This document shows, piece after piece, positions 1-8,555 of a DNA stretch of 34,907 nucleotides. The notes under the pieces were generated by a model that was given only the letters and a program-made list of their open reading frames with translations, ran no database searches and was not told the origin of the DNA. The DNA lies in the NCBI GenBank assembly GCA_903930585.1, contig CAIYZD010000311.1:1-34907 (forward strand), written 5' to 3'. The DNA comes from an uncultured Geobacteraceae bacterium (GTDB lineage: Bacteria; Desulfobacterota; Desulfuromonadia; Geobacterales; Pseudopelobacteraceae). Within the stretch, counting starts at the first letter, position 1. The number at the start of each line of letters is the position of its first letter. Both the position numbers and the translations under genes were made by a program.

Positions 1-2
1 CC

Positions 3-164
3 GCTGACTTAAGCATCAAAAAGCGTGCTTCCACTCAATTCGGGAAAAGGGCTATGGTCGATGTCATATTGGCGGCCAATGGATTTAAGCCAACCAGCAA
101 TAATGCCGGAAAGGTGATAAACGAACCACCATCACCAGCCAGAACATTCTGTGTACCAGCGTAA
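3..164 (+). CDS. Possible 3' end of an unrecognised gene
   Basis: A reading frame is open from the left edge to a TAA at 162-164, giving about 53 residues that begin ADLSIKKRAS and end FCVPA. It is not in the ORF track because it is short and has no start inside the window. I do not recognise the protein. The frame could be the tail of a gene cut by the window edge, a decayed remnant beside the insertion sequence, or chance. Nothing else in the first 370 bases looks coding. Confidence 0.22.
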   Translation, partial: ADLSIKKRASTQFGKRAMVDVILAANGFKPTSNNAGKVINEPPSPARTFCVPA

Positions 165-366
165 AAAACCAGCAAATGCAATGAAAAACAATGAGTAAAA
201 ATCAATATGTACAACTGGTATCAAGTGCTCCACGGTTTTGTGATAACGGCTCATGAGCTGAACTCAGTTGGCTCCATGCGCTCTTTATAGAGCAGCTACC
301 CATACCGCTATAAGAGTATACATTGATGTGCCATATATACGAGCAAATAGTGAAATCGGATCATGA
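165..366. other. AT-rich non-coding stretch before the IS
   Basis: No convincing gene is visible here. The only structure I see is a nested symmetry around 270-316: GCTCTTTATAGAGC is a small hairpin by itself, and CTCTTTATAG also pairs imperfectly (one bulge) with CTATAAGAG about 20 bases later. It could be a weak terminator for a gene to the left, or an operator. No T-run follows. Confidence 0.3.
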
Positions 367-370
367 CTAG

Positions 371-1206
371 GGGCCGTTCTCAATCAAGATTTTATTTCAA
401 CTTTCCGATAAAGAGGCATCAACCCTTTATCGGAGGTTACGATGGACAGAAGAGTATTACGCGACGACCAGTGGGAGAGAATAACCCCTTTATTGCCTGG
501 CAAAGCAGCTGATTGCGGCGTAACAGCCAAAGACAACCGCCTCTTTCTTGAAGCAGTCCTTTGGATTATCCGTACCGGTTCTCCCTGGCGGGACATGCCA
601 CCCGAGTTTGGCCATTGGCATCGCGTGTATGTGCGGTATAACCGCTGGTCCCATAAGGGAATATGGAAGCGGGTTTTTGAAACCATTGCTGGTGATCCCG
701 ATCTGGAGTACCTGATGGTTGACGGTAGCATTGTCCGTGTCCACCAACATGGTGCGGCTCAAAAAAAACACAAGCAGAACAGGCCCAAGGTCGATCTCGT
801 GGTGGATTGAGTACCAAGATCCATGCTGCGGTCGATGCACTTGGCAACCCGGTTCGCCTTCTGTTAACAGGGGGCCAGATATCGGATTACCAGAAGGCTG
901 ATGACTTGATAGAAGGCTTTCAGGCCGACTATGTCATTGCCGACAAAGGATATGATTCAGACGCCTTTGTACAGGCCATCAATAGCACGGGAGCGGAGGC
1001 AGTCATCCCGCCACGCAGCAACCGCAAGAAAATGCGTTCCTATGACGAAGAGTTATATAAAGACCGGAATCTGGTTGAGCGTTTATTTCAAAAACTGAAA
1101 CACTATCGAAGGATTGCCACACGATATGAACGTCTGGCAAGAAACTACTTCTCAATGCTGGCGCTGGTTTCAACTGTCATATGGTTGGCATGATTGAGAA
1201 CAGCCC
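371..1206 (+). mobile_element. IS5-type insertion sequence, about 836 bp
   Basis: The ends are 16-bp inverted repeats, GGGCCGTTCTCAATCA at 371-386 and TGATTGAGAACAGCCC at 1191-1206, matching at 15 of 16 positions. Each end is flanked by CTAG (367-370 and 1207-1210), read as a 4-bp target duplication. The element carries one transposase split over two frames. Length, end type, target and two-frame design fit the IS427-like branch of the IS5 family. The boundaries could move by up to 4 bases if the CTAG is counted as part of the element. It is inserted 78 bases upstream of the likely start of a sigma-54 activator. Confidence 0.88.
442..1193 (+). CDS. IS5-family DDE transposase, two ORFs joined by -1 frameshift
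   Basis: Frame A (442-810) carries the N-terminal DUF4096-like region and the first catalytic aspartate (LMVDGSIV). Frame B (track start 807) carries the second aspartate (ADKGYDSD) and the glutamate region (RNLVERLFQKLKHYRR). Frame B is actually open further left: read from an A8 run at 761-768 it gives KKTQAEQAQGRSRGGLSTKI, a continuous transposase-like sequence. Slipping back one base on that run joins 108 codons of frame A to 142 of frame B, making a protein of about 250 residues, normal for this group. TTG 807 is therefore probably not a real start. All three DDE regions are present, so the copy may be active; a simple frameshift mutation is the alternative reading. Confidence 0.85.
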
Positions 1207-1219
1207 CTAGTATAAGGGG

Positions 1220-1263
1220 CTCGGAACTTACCAATTACCGTTTTACGCCAGTTAAATTCCGAG
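1220..1263 (+). promoter_or_regulatory. 7-bp inverted repeat in leader of sigma-54 activator
   Basis: CTCGGAA (1220-1226) pairs perfectly with TTCCGAG (1257-1263) across a 30-base loop, between the IS and the GTG start at 1284. It could be an operator or a leader hairpin. TATAAG (1211-1216) directly after the CTAG duplication could be a -10 element whose upstream part was displaced by the IS, but the pre-insertion -35 candidate is poor. Confidence 0.3.
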
Positions 1264-1283
1264 TCCTCAAAGGATTTATTATT

Positions 1284-3011
1284 GTGAAAAAGAGCACGTC
1301 ACACGTAACACAGATATCCTCAAACAATTCGGTGAGCAACAACCTGCGCTCTCAGTTGCATTTTTCCTGTGATACCGGCCAGATATGGCTGCACGAACAT
1401 CGCATGCTTCTGGTTCACGCCGATTCGCATGCGCAGATGCGCCGCGAACTGATAGAAACCCTCGGAAGGGACCGCGCACGTGGCCTCCTTATGCGCATGG
1501 GGTATGCGTCAGGTATGTCTGATTTTGAACTTGTAAGCATTACCCCCGGGGTTACCAGTGACCTGGAAGCATTTACGGCCGGCCCGCTACTTCATACTTT
1601 GGAAGGAATCGTAAAAACCATTATCATCAAGCTGGAAATCAACCGTAAATTGGGTAAATTTTACGTCGAATGTAGCTGGGAAAATTCGTGGGAAGCCCAG
1701 GCACACCTTCGTCGTTATGGGGAGGCTTCCGAGGCGGTGTGCTGGAATCTGATCGGCTATGCGAGTGGTTTTACCTCTGCTTTTATGGGAAAACCAATTC
1801 TCTGCAAGGAGGTCAAGTGTCATGCTATGGGTGCGGAGCACTGCTATCTTGTTGGCAAACCGGTCGAGGAATGGGAGGACGCAAGCGATTTTGCGCTGTT
1901 AACAAATCCAGATTCGATTGCCGACCAACTCAGGGGGCTTCAAACCCAAGTCGTGCAGTTGCGTTCCGCCATGGGTGAAAAAAAGTTACCCTCTGACATA
2001 GTGGGCAATTCACCGGCTTTTCTTGCAGCGTACGAGCTGCTGACGCAAGCAGCGGGAAGCCAGATCACGGTAATGCTGCAGGGTGAGACCGGGGTTGGCA
2101 AGGAAATTTTTGCCCGCACCCTGCACAGCATGGGTAACCGTTGCAAAGAATCGTTTATAGCCATCAATTGCGCAGCCATCCCGCACGACCTTGTGGAATC
2201 CGAACTGTTCGGTGTGGAAAAAGGCGCCTATACCGGCGCACACACCTCCCGTGCCGGTCGCTTTGAGCGAGCCGATGGCGGCACGCTGTTTCTTGACGAG
2301 GTCGGCGACCTCCCTCTTTCCGCGCAAGCAAAGCTGTTGCGCGTGCTTCAGGAGGGCGAAGTTGAGCGCCTCGGTGGAACCAAAACATACAAGGTAAGCG
2401 TGCGACTGGTCACGGCGAGCAACATCAACCTGAAGCAACTGGTCGAAGAGGGCAAGTTTCGGTCTGATCTGTATTTCCGGCTCAACGCATTGCAGATCAA
2501 CATTCCGCCACTCAGAGAACGCTCAATGGATATCTTGCTCCTAGCCAAGAGTTTTCTTAAGAAATATTCTGCGATCAGCGGGAAAACGGTGCGCGGATTT
2601 TCCGCCAAGGCCAAACTGGCGTTACTTGCGTACCAATGGCCTGGCAACATCCGGGAACTGCAAAACGCCGTGGAACGGGGTGTTATGCTCGCTCCGAGTG
2701 GCACTAAGATCGGGATAAACCATTTGTTTCCTTCATACAGCAATGATGATTCACTTGATTTTGGACTTAATGCCAAAGGCGGACTGAGTATCAGCCAGAG
2801 GGAAAGCGGTAAAGACTTTTACGAAGCCATTTTGAGCGGCAAGATTACGCTTGAGCAGGCCATCACCCTGTCGACGGAAGCCGCTGTTGATAAAGCAAAC
2901 GGCAATCTTTCCGCAGCGGCGAGGTTACTTGGTGTGACACGATCGCACCTTGCCTATCGCCTTGAGCACCAACAGGAAAAAGCAATTAAAAAGTCTGCGA
3001 AAGTCAAGTAA
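1284..3011 (+). CDS. XylR/DmpR-type sigma-54 transcriptional activator
   Basis: Likely a cytoplasmic enhancer-binding protein that senses a small ligand and activates sigma-54 RNA polymerase. I chose GTG 1284 (575 residues) over the track start at 1194 because the latter lies inside the IS, while AAAGGA sits 9 bases before the GTG. Domains in order: XylR_N-type sensor (about 20-130); V4R domain with cysteines 174, 179 and 187; AAA+ domain with Walker A GETGVGKE (267-274), GAYTGA loop (314-319, Tyr replacing the commoner Phe) and the FLDEVGD Walker B; C-terminal Fis-type helix-turn-helix (GNLSAAARLLGVTRSHL). In XylR/DmpR relatives the V4R region binds aromatic compounds and represses the ATPase until ligand arrives; the ligand here is unknown. 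It has no receiver domain and no kinase partner nearby. The IS just upstream may alter its expression. Confidence 0.88.
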   Translation: MKKSTSHVTQISSNNSVSNNLRSQLHFSCDTGQIWLHEHRMLLVHADSHAQMRRELIETLGRDRARGLLMRMGYASGMSDFELVSITPGVTSDLEAFTAGPLLHTLEGIVKTIIIKLEINRKLGKFYVECSWENSWEAQAHLRRYGEASEAVCWNLIGYASGFTSAFMGKPILCKEVKCHAMGAEHCYLVGKPVEEWEDASDFALLTNPDSIADQLRGLQTQVVQLRSAMGEKKLPSDIVGNSPAFLAAYELLTQAAGSQITVMLQGETGVGKEIFARTLHSMGNRCKESFIAINCAAIPHDLVESELFGVEKGAYTGAHTSRAGRFERADGGTLFLDEVGDLPLSAQAKLLRVLQEGEVERLGGTKTYKVSVRLVTASNINLKQLVEEGKFRSDLYFRLNALQINIPPLRERSMDILLLAKSFLKKYSAISGKTVRGFSAKAKLALLAYQWPGNIRELQNAVERGVMLAPSGTKIGINHLFPSYSNDDSLDFGLNAKGGLSISQRESGKDFYEAILSGKITLEQAITLSTEAAVDKANGNLSAAARLLGVTRSHLAYRLEHQQEKAIKKSAKVK

Positions 3012-3321
3012 GATGTACCACATTTAGGAGCAAGGCCATCCGGGTACGGAGGTCTTGCTTGCTGCCGATTCAACATGGCCATAAGAACGGCATTATCTCT
3101 TCATGGCATCGTCCAGTAGTTACAGGCACAGAATCCCTCCCCACATCACACATGCGCCGTGATCCGATACGATTGCTGTTTTACTGCAAAATTTGCTGTT
3201 AAAAGCATCTTGTATCGTTTAAGATGCCATAATAAAATGGACTGATACAGGTGGCTAATGTGGTACACAATTAGTTGAATGCAGTGCTGTTGCACATTAA
3301 TAAAAAACCGAGGGGGACGAA
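3012..3321. other. 310-bp gap rich in symmetric motifs
   Basis: No gene is seen between the activator and the aldolase. The gap contains: an 11-bp inverted repeat with far-apart arms, TGTACCACATT (3014-3024) and AATGTGGTACA (3257-3267); a direct repeat TTGCTGTT at 3173-3180 and 3193-3200, spaced exactly 20 bases; and a perfect 7-bp stem GCATCTT/AAGATGC (3205-3211 and 3221-3227) with a 9-base loop. These look like protein-binding sites or a regulated leader. I could not find a full -24/-12 promoter here. Confidence 0.45.
3030..3058 (+). terminator. Weak stem-loop after the activator gene
   Basis: GCAAGGCC (3030-3037) pairs with GGTCTTGC (3051-3058) at 7 of 8 positions plus a wobble, 18 bases after the stop codon. 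There is no clear T-run afterwards, so this is a possible rather than a convincing intrinsic terminator. Confidence 0.35.
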
Positions 3322-4299
3322 ATGGAAAAGCTGAAGGTTCATTACAGTGAATTAGGGTTATCCAACACCAAAGAGATGTTTAGCAAGGCGATGGCCGGTA
3401 AATATGCCATTCCTGCATATAATTTCAATAACCTCGAACAGCTTCAGGCGATTGTTACCGCCTGTGTCGAGACCAATTCACCGGTGATTATCCAGGTTTC
3501 CAAGGGGGCGCGCAGTTACGCAAATGAAACCATGCTTCGCTGCATGGCGATGGGGGCCGTGCAGATGGCTCGTGAAGCAGGCTCTACTATCCCGATATGT
3601 CTGCACCTTGATCATGGAGATACGTTTGAACTGTGCAAGTCCTGTGTGGATAGCGGTTTTTCGTCGGTCATGATTGACGGCTCACACCTCCCGTTTGAAG
3701 AGAATGTGGCGCTTGCCAGAAAAGTTGTCGAGTATGCCCATCAGTTCGATGTTACGGTTGAGGCGGAGCTGGGCGTTCTGGCGGGTATCGAGGACGAGGT
3801 CTCGGCGGAACATTCCACCTACACGAAGCCGGAAGAAGTCGAAGAGTTTGTCAAACAAACCGGTGTTGACTCCCTGGCAATTTCCATCGGCACCAGCCAC
3901 GGTGCCTATAAATTCAAAGCCGGTCAACCGGTCCCACCACTCCGGTTCGATATTCTGGAAGAGTGTGAAAAACGTATTCCCGGCTTTCCTATCGTTCTGC
4001 ATGGCGCCTCATCGGTGGTGCAGGAGTATGTCGAACTGATCAACCAGTATGGGGGCAAACTTGAAGGGGCGGTTGGTATCCCCGAAGATCAATTGCGGCA
4101 AGCGGCAGCAAGTGCCGTATGCAAGATCAATATCGATTCGGACGGCAGGTTGGCGGTAACCGCCAAGATTCGTGAGTACTTTGCCAAGGATCCCAAGGAA
4201 TTCGATCCGCGCAAATACCTGGGTGAAGCACGTAAGGAACTGGTTAAGCTGGTAAAACACAAGAACGAAGCGGTCCTCGGTTCGGCTGGAAAAGCCTGA
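3322..4299 (+). CDS. fba: Class II fructose-bisphosphate aldolase
   Basis: Cytoplasmic zinc enzyme that reversibly cleaves fructose 1,6-bisphosphate to glyceraldehyde 3-phosphate and dihydroxyacetone phosphate, in glycolysis and gluconeogenesis. The 325-residue protein has the class II signature: catalytic/zinc region HLDHGD (95-100, Asp97 and His98), the VEAELG segment (146-151), zinc histidine in GTSHGAYK (His193) and LHGAS (His227), followed by a phosphate-binding loop. Length and motifs fit the class IIB branch. Start ATG 3322 follows GAGGGGGA at suitable spacing. The downstream PilZ gene begins only 35 bases later, so co-transcription is likely. The gap upstream holds several symmetric motifs, so expression may be regulated, possibly by the adjacent sigma-54 activator (inference only). 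Confidence 0.93.
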   Translation: MEKLKVHYSELGLSNTKEMFSKAMAGKYAIPAYNFNNLEQLQAIVTACVETNSPVIIQVSKGARSYANETMLRCMAMGAVQMAREAGSTIPICLHLDHGDTFELCKSCVDSGFSSVMIDGSHLPFEENVALARKVVEYAHQFDVTVEAELGVLAGIEDEVSAEHSTYTKPEEVEEFVKQTGVDSLAISIGTSHGAYKFKAGQPVPPLRFDILEECEKRIPGFPIVLHGASSVVQEYVELINQYGGKLEGAVGIPEDQLRQAAASAVCKINIDSDGRLAVTAKIREYFAKDPKEFDPRKYLGEARKELVKLVKHKNEAVLGSAGKA

Positions 4300-4334
4300 T
4301 CTGAACAGCTCAATGATACTGCAGGAGGTAACGG

Positions 4335-4709
4335 ATGAGTACCCGTAAGTTTTCTCGTGTACAATTTAATGTCGGGGCGACCATCAAGGTCGCGGAGCGA
4401 CAGTTTCAGGGCGCGGTAGAAAATCTCAGTATGACCGGTATGTTTCTGGTGACCGGCGAACAGCTTGCCTTGGAAGAACATGTAGATATTACGATAATTC
4501 TTACGGGTACTTGTCCGGAAATCGCCGTTACTTTTGCAGGTGTAGTCACCCGGATAGCCGAACATGGCGTCGGGTTCACCTTCGAGAAGATGGATCTTGA
4601 TTCGTACATGCATCTTAAGAATATCATCGCCTACAATATTGATGACGCGGAAAAGGTCATGGAAGAGATTGGGCATTCGATCGATGAGAAATTTGCTTCA
4701 GAGAAATAA
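4335..4709 (+). CDS. Stand-alone PilZ-domain protein
   Basis: A 124-residue single-domain protein. It has both parts of the c-di-GMP-binding PilZ signature: RxxxR at Arg4-Arg8 (RKFSR) and [D/N]xSxxG at 30-35 (NLSMTG). The rest is the expected beta-barrel ending in [13 protein letters not shown], followed by a helical tail. It probably binds c-di-GMP and passes the signal to a partner by protein contact. AGGAGG precedes ATG 4335. It lies 35 bases after fba and 29 bases before a chemoreceptor, and the receptor is an obvious candidate partner (inference). The arginine pair is very close to the N-terminus, as is usual for stand-alone PilZ proteins. Confidence 0.9.
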   Translation: MSTRKFSRVQFNVGATIKVAERQFQGAVENLSMTGMFLVTGEQLALEEHVDITIILTGTCPEIAVTFAGVVTRIAEHGVGFTFEKMDLDSYMHLKNIIAYNIDDAEKVMEEIGHSIDEKFASEK

Positions 4710-4738
4710 AGATTGGGCACGGGATTGAGGACGGCTCC

Positions 4739-6712
4739 ATGAAAAGGCATTCAACTCTGTTTTCTGCCGGCGGTTTTCTGCTTGGTATTTCTGCTCCTAT
4801 CGGCTGGATTGCCATCAAACTGCTCTTTTATTATGACGTCAACGGTAGTTTCTTTGAGCAGATTTTCGGCGACATCGTGAAAGACGGCGAACACTTTGCG
4901 ATGTACAGCTATATGGGAGGCGGAACCGCCATGGTTCTTGCCACTCTTGGATTCATGATCGGCAGGAATGGCGACGAACTTCGTGCGCGTGCCTCCGAGC
5001 TTAATATCCTTCACACGGAAGTCGGTGAGCAGAAAGAAATCTTCGAAAATCGCTACAAGGTGCTGGACAGAAACATCAAAAACTTTCATCAGATCAGCAG
5101 TAAGATCCAGAAATCGCTCAATCTCAATGAAGTGCTGCTGCTTTGTGCCGAGGGGCTGCACAATGTGTTGGGATACGAACGAGTCAATATTCTCATAGCC
5201 GAAGAGGGTGGACTTCGTTTCTTTGCCGCTGTCGGGACGGAGGGGTTTGATCCGTCCGGAGTTGTTTTGCCGATAGATGCGAGCATTGGGGTTATCGGAA
5301 AATGCTTTCTGGAGCGTAAGGTATACATGATTGATGATATCTCGCGTTATCCCGATGACTACCATGTGAAACCCCCCAACGATAACATGGCGCCGCTACG
5401 GTCAAAGAGCTTTATCATCTGTCCGATCGTCGTAAAGAACAGTTCTATCGGGGTATTCGGGATCGATAATAAAAACAGTCATCGCGCCCTTAATGACTCG
5501 GATGTCGATACTATTCTGCTTTTTGCCGATCAGGTGGCATCGGCTATCACCCGCATCAATTTGCTGAAGTCGATCGATACACTTACCTCGGAAATGGAGA
5601 GCTCGTTCAAGTTTTTGCTGGCAAGCCGTGACCAATATTCGCGCAATGTCGGTAATCTGCGTGATGGTGTCGATTCTGTCGCTGACGGCACGTCCATCAT
5701 TGCATCCGCGTCAGAAGGTGTTATGGCATCGATTGACGAAACCAGTTCCGCTGTCAACGAGATTTCGGTTGCGATCGAGGAGGTTACCCGCAACCTGGAT
5801 CATCTGGCAGGGGTTGTCCACCAGTCGGCATCGGCAATGGAGCAGATCCTCAGTACCATCGGCAATGTTGAGCAGAATGCGGCCATTTCTCATGAAGTTT
5901 CGCATCAGGTAAAACAACGCGCTGAAGAGAGTCGGGCGGTCGTTACGGAAACCATCACCGCTCTTGACGAAATAAAGCACTCGGTCGGTCTTTCATTTGA
6001 CGCTATTCAACGGTTGGCTGAAAACAGCACCCGTATTGAAAATATAGTAAGTGTCATCAACGATATCACCAAACGTACCAACCTGCTGGCACTGAATGCG
6101 TCCATCATTGCCGCCCAGGCGGGCGAATACGGAAAGAGCTTCGGCGTCGTCGCCGATGAAATCCGCAATCTGTCGCTTCAGACCGGTCATTCGACCGGTG
6201 AAATCACCTCCATCATCGAAGAGATCATGACTGAGTCAAAGACTGCTGCCAATAATATCAGGGTCAGCAAGGAGCTTGTACAGCGCGGCGTTGAATTGGG
6301 GTATACCACGGGGGAATCGCTCAAAGCCATTTTTGACAGCTCCACGTGTTCTCTTGAAATGACCAAGCAGATCAAACAGGCGACACAAGAGCAGGTGGGC
6401 AGCGTTCAACTGGTTGCGCGCTCCATGGAAGAGGTCAGTTCCATGACTTCCCAGATTTTTGCCGCGTCGACCGATCAATCGAGGGCCACCAAGAGTATAG
6501 CCAGATCGATTGAAACGATCAAGGATATGACTCATGAAATGGTTCACTCCACGTCGCGTCAGGTTGATGACGGCAAGCTGATTCGTCGCAATGTGGAATC
6601 GGTCGGCGTCATGGTTGCCGAAATGTTTGATAACATGGAGATGCGCAGAGCGCAGAGCGCTGAGGTTGTCAAGGAGCTGGAGCAGATGAAAAACCTGACC
6701 GGCCCACACTGA
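4739..6712 (+). CDS. Methyl-accepting chemotaxis protein with GAF sensor
   Basis: A 657-residue chemoreceptor. Two N-terminal hydrophobic segments (about 9-31 and 53-75) flank a short external loop of about 20 residues, too small for a periplasmic ligand domain. A coiled coil (80-120) leads to a GAF domain (about 120-275), probably the real sensor and facing the cytoplasm, then a long signalling hairpin (about 290-640) with the tip near 440-475. The tip reads [20 protein letters not shown]: compared with E. coli Tsr, the positions equal to Glu385 and Arg388 are Ile and Gln. A receptor of this design would relay a cytosolic or membrane signal to CheA/CheW. It follows pilZ closely and may share its transcript. 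No HAMP domain is evident. The ligand cannot be told from sequence. Confidence 0.9.
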   Translation: MKRHSTLFSAGGFLLGISAPIGWIAIKLLFYYDVNGSFFEQIFGDIVKDGEHFAMYSYMGGGTAMVLATLGFMIGRNGDELRARASELNILHTEVGEQKEIFENRYKVLDRNIKNFHQISSKIQKSLNLNEVLLLCAEGLHNVLGYERVNILIAEEGGLRFFAAVGTEGFDPSGVVLPIDASIGVIGKCFLERKVYMIDDISRYPDDYHVKPPNDNMAPLRSKSFIICPIVVKNSSIGVFGIDNKNSHRALNDSDVDTILLFADQVASAITRINLLKSIDTLTSEMESSFKFLLASRDQYSRNVGNLRDGVDSVADGTSIIASASEGVMASIDETSSAVNEISVAIEEVTRNLDHLAGVVHQSASAMEQILSTIGNVEQNAAISHEVSHQVKQRAEESRAVVTETITALDEIKHSVGLSFDAIQRLAENSTRIENIVSVINDITKRTNLLALNASIIAAQAGEYGKSFGVVADEIRNLSLQTGHSTGEITSIIEEIMTESKTAANNIRVSKELVQRGVELGYTTGESLKAIFDSSTCSLEMTKQIKQATQEQVGSVQLVARSMEEVSSMTSQIFAASTDQSRATKSIARSIETIKDMTHEMVHSTSRQVDDGKLIRRNVESVGVMVAEMFDNMEMRRAQSAEVVKELEQMKNLTGPH

Positions 6713-6771
6713 ACTCAATTATAACGGATGGGAAATAGCTGGTAGCAAGTAGCACATTTTGAAGGAGATTT

Positions 6772-7572
6772 ATGAGAAAAAAGACGACGATACCCGATAT
6801 AGTGAAAATGAAATCGAACGGGCAGCGTATAACGGTCTTGACTGCATACGATTTCCCGTTTGCGCGCCTCGTTGACGGCGGTGGGATAGATATCATTCTG
6901 GTGGGTGATTCGGCCGGTGTTGTTTTTGCCGGCCACGATACAACGCTGCCGGTTACCATGGATGAGATGCTGTATCATGTGCGGGCCGTGAAGCGTGCCG
7001 ATCCCAAGGCCCTCGTAGTCGCCGACATGCCGTTCATGTCATATCAGACCGGTATCGAGGATGCCTGCCGCAATTGTGGCCGGATGATCAAAGAAGGTGG
7101 CGCCGAGGCGGTCAAGGTTGAAGGGGGGAGCAACATGGCCCACGTTGTCCGGGCGGTATCGTCGATCGATATCCCGGTCATGGCGCACATCGGTTTGACT
7201 CCGCAGTCGGTTCACCGTATGGGGGGGTACAAGGTCCAGGGACGCAACGATCAGGCTGAGCGGATCATGGACGATGCCTTGGCCGTACAGCATGCCGGAG
7301 CCTTTGCCGTTGTGCTGGAGGGGATTCCGGCAGCGCTGGCGGCTGAAATCAGTGCTGAGCTGACCATTCCGACTATCGGTATCGGGGCCGGCCCTTCCTG
7401 TGATGGGCAGGTGCTGGTGATCCATGACATTCTCGGGCTCTGTGAAAAATACTCCCCCAAATTCGTCAAGCGCTATGCCGATCTGGCTCCTCTTATTTCC
7501 GATGCCGTAACCCGGTATGTTGCCGAGGTTCGGAGCGGTGAGTTTCCGACAGAAGAGCATTCATTCAGCTGA
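6772..7572 (+). CDS. panB: 3-methyl-2-oxobutanoate hydroxymethyltransferase
   Basis: First committed enzyme of pantothenate (coenzyme A) synthesis: it adds a hydroxymethyl group from 5,10-methylenetetrahydrofolate to alpha-ketoisovalerate, giving ketopantoate. The 266-residue length is normal. Family motifs visible: VLTAYDFPFARLVD near the N-terminus, GDSAGVV with the metal-binding Asp, VKVEGG, and MAHIGLTPQS with the following GGYKVQGR. Start ATG 6772 has an excellent AAGGAGA seven bases upstream. It is followed 25 bases later by panC, the usual pairing. No terminator is seen between the chemoreceptor and panB, so a shared transcript is possible. panD is not in the window. Confidence 0.96.
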   Translation: MRKKTTIPDIVKMKSNGQRITVLTAYDFPFARLVDGGGIDIILVGDSAGVVFAGHDTTLPVTMDEMLYHVRAVKRADPKALVVADMPFMSYQTGIEDACRNCGRMIKEGGAEAVKVEGGSNMAHVVRAVSSIDIPVMAHIGLTPQSVHRMGGYKVQGRNDQAERIMDDALAVQHAGAFAVVLEGIPAALAAEISAELTIPTIGIGAGPSCDGQVLVIHDILGLCEKYSPKFVKRYADLAPLISDAVTRYVAEVRSGEFPTEEHSFS

Positions 7573-7597
7573 GCGGAGTTGAAGCCAAAGGAACGAT

Positions 7598-8449
7598 ATG
7601 CAGATAATAAACAGTATTTTCCATATGCAGGCGCTTGCAATCGCCCCAGAACGGGGTGAGAGGCGTATTGCTCTTGTTCCCACCATGGGGTTTCTGCATG
7701 AAGGGCACGCCTCTTTGCTGCGTGAGGGGCGCAGACGGGGCGACGTCCTGGTGCTCTCGATTTTTGTCAACCCGATCCAGTTTGGGAAAAACGAGGATCT
7801 GGACCGCTATCCGCGCGACCTGGAACGGGACTGTCAGATTGCCGAAGCATGCGGAGTTGATATAGTCTTCATTCCGACTGCGGAAGAGATGTATCCGCCG
7901 GGGTTCCAGACCGGGGTTACCGTCCGGGATATTGCCCTGCCGCTTTGCGGCGCCAGCCGTCCGGGGCACTTTGACGGCGTGGCAACGGTCGTTACCAAAC
8001 TGTTCAATATTGTCCGTCCCGACGTGGCGCTCTTCGGTTGCAAAGATTTTCAACAACTGGCGGTTATCCGCCGTATGACGGCGGATCTGAATTTGCCGAT
8101 CGAGATCGTCGGCATGCCGATTGTGCGCGAGGCGGACGGCCTGGCGATGAGTTCGCGCAATGCGTACCTGTCGCCGTTTGAGCGGCAGAGCGCACTTTGT
8201 CTGTTTCGTGCCGTTAAACGGGCCCGGGAGCTGTATGCTGCCGGAGAACGTTCAGCAGTTGCTCTGACGATGGAAACGCGTGCCGTTATTGAACAGGAAG
8301 CGGCTGCTGCCATTGAGTACGTCGAGTTCCGTGATGGCGCGTCGTTGTGTGAGCTGGAAGCTGTTGACGGCAGTACCGTGCTGGCTCTGGCAGTGAAAAT
8401 GGGGCAAACCAGACTGATCGACAATACCGTGCTTGGTGAGGAGTTGTAA
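7598..8449 (+). CDS. panC: Pantoate--beta-alanine ligase (pantothenate synthetase)
   Basis: ATP-dependent enzyme joining pantoate to beta-alanine to form pantothenate, acting after PanB and the reductase PanE. The protein is 283 residues, the normal size. It shows the nucleotidyltransferase signature [10 protein letters not shown] (HIGH-like), FVNPIQFG for substrate binding, the FGCKDFQQL segment, and SSRNAYLS (KMSKS-like). ATG 7598 is preferred over the internal Met at 7625 because the N-terminus [11 protein letters not shown] aligns with known family starts and AAAGGA precedes it. It ends before a strong bidirectional terminator at about 8500, which closes the panBC unit. Confidence 0.96.
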   Translation: MQIINSIFHMQALAIAPERGERRIALVPTMGFLHEGHASLLREGRRRGDVLVLSIFVNPIQFGKNEDLDRYPRDLERDCQIAEACGVDIVFIPTAEEMYPPGFQTGVTVRDIALPLCGASRPGHFDGVATVVTKLFNIVRPDVALFGCKDFQQLAVIRRMTADLNLPIEIVGMPIVREADGLAMSSRNAYLSPFERQSALCLFRAVKRARELYAAGERSAVALTMETRAVIEQEAAAAIEYVEFRDGASLCELEAVDGSTVLALAVKMGQTRLIDNTVLGEEL

Positions 8450-8495
8450 TAAATACTGAGCAGTCCCGATGGGGCGAAATGTATTGGCAGGTAAC

Positions 8496-8530
8496 AAAAA
8501 AAGAGACGCCCCCATGGAGCGTCTCTTTTC
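8496..8530. terminator. Bidirectional intrinsic terminator
   Basis: A perfect 9-bp stem, AAGAGACGC (8501-8509) and GCGTCTCTT (8519-8527), has a 9-base loop. Plus-strand transcripts from panC see a short run of four T; minus-strand transcripts from the ankyrin gene see a run of seven T. It lies between the two convergent genes and probably serves both, the minus direction more strongly. Confidence 0.85.
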
Positions 8531-8555
8531 AATCACATCTATTGCTTCAGGCAGG

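Noticed and set aside
719-901. 60-residue plus-strand ORF inside the IS
   Set aside because: It is the third frame over the transposase and has no family-like sequence; the real continuation is frame B.
1185-1216. Hybrid outward promoter from the IS right end (TTGGCA) with TATAAG
   Set aside because: The spacer is 20 bases, too long for a sigma-70 promoter.
3275-3303. TTGAAT-N17-TAATAA as the fba promoter
   Set aside because: Its start site would fall almost on the ribosome binding site, leaving a leader too short to be useful.
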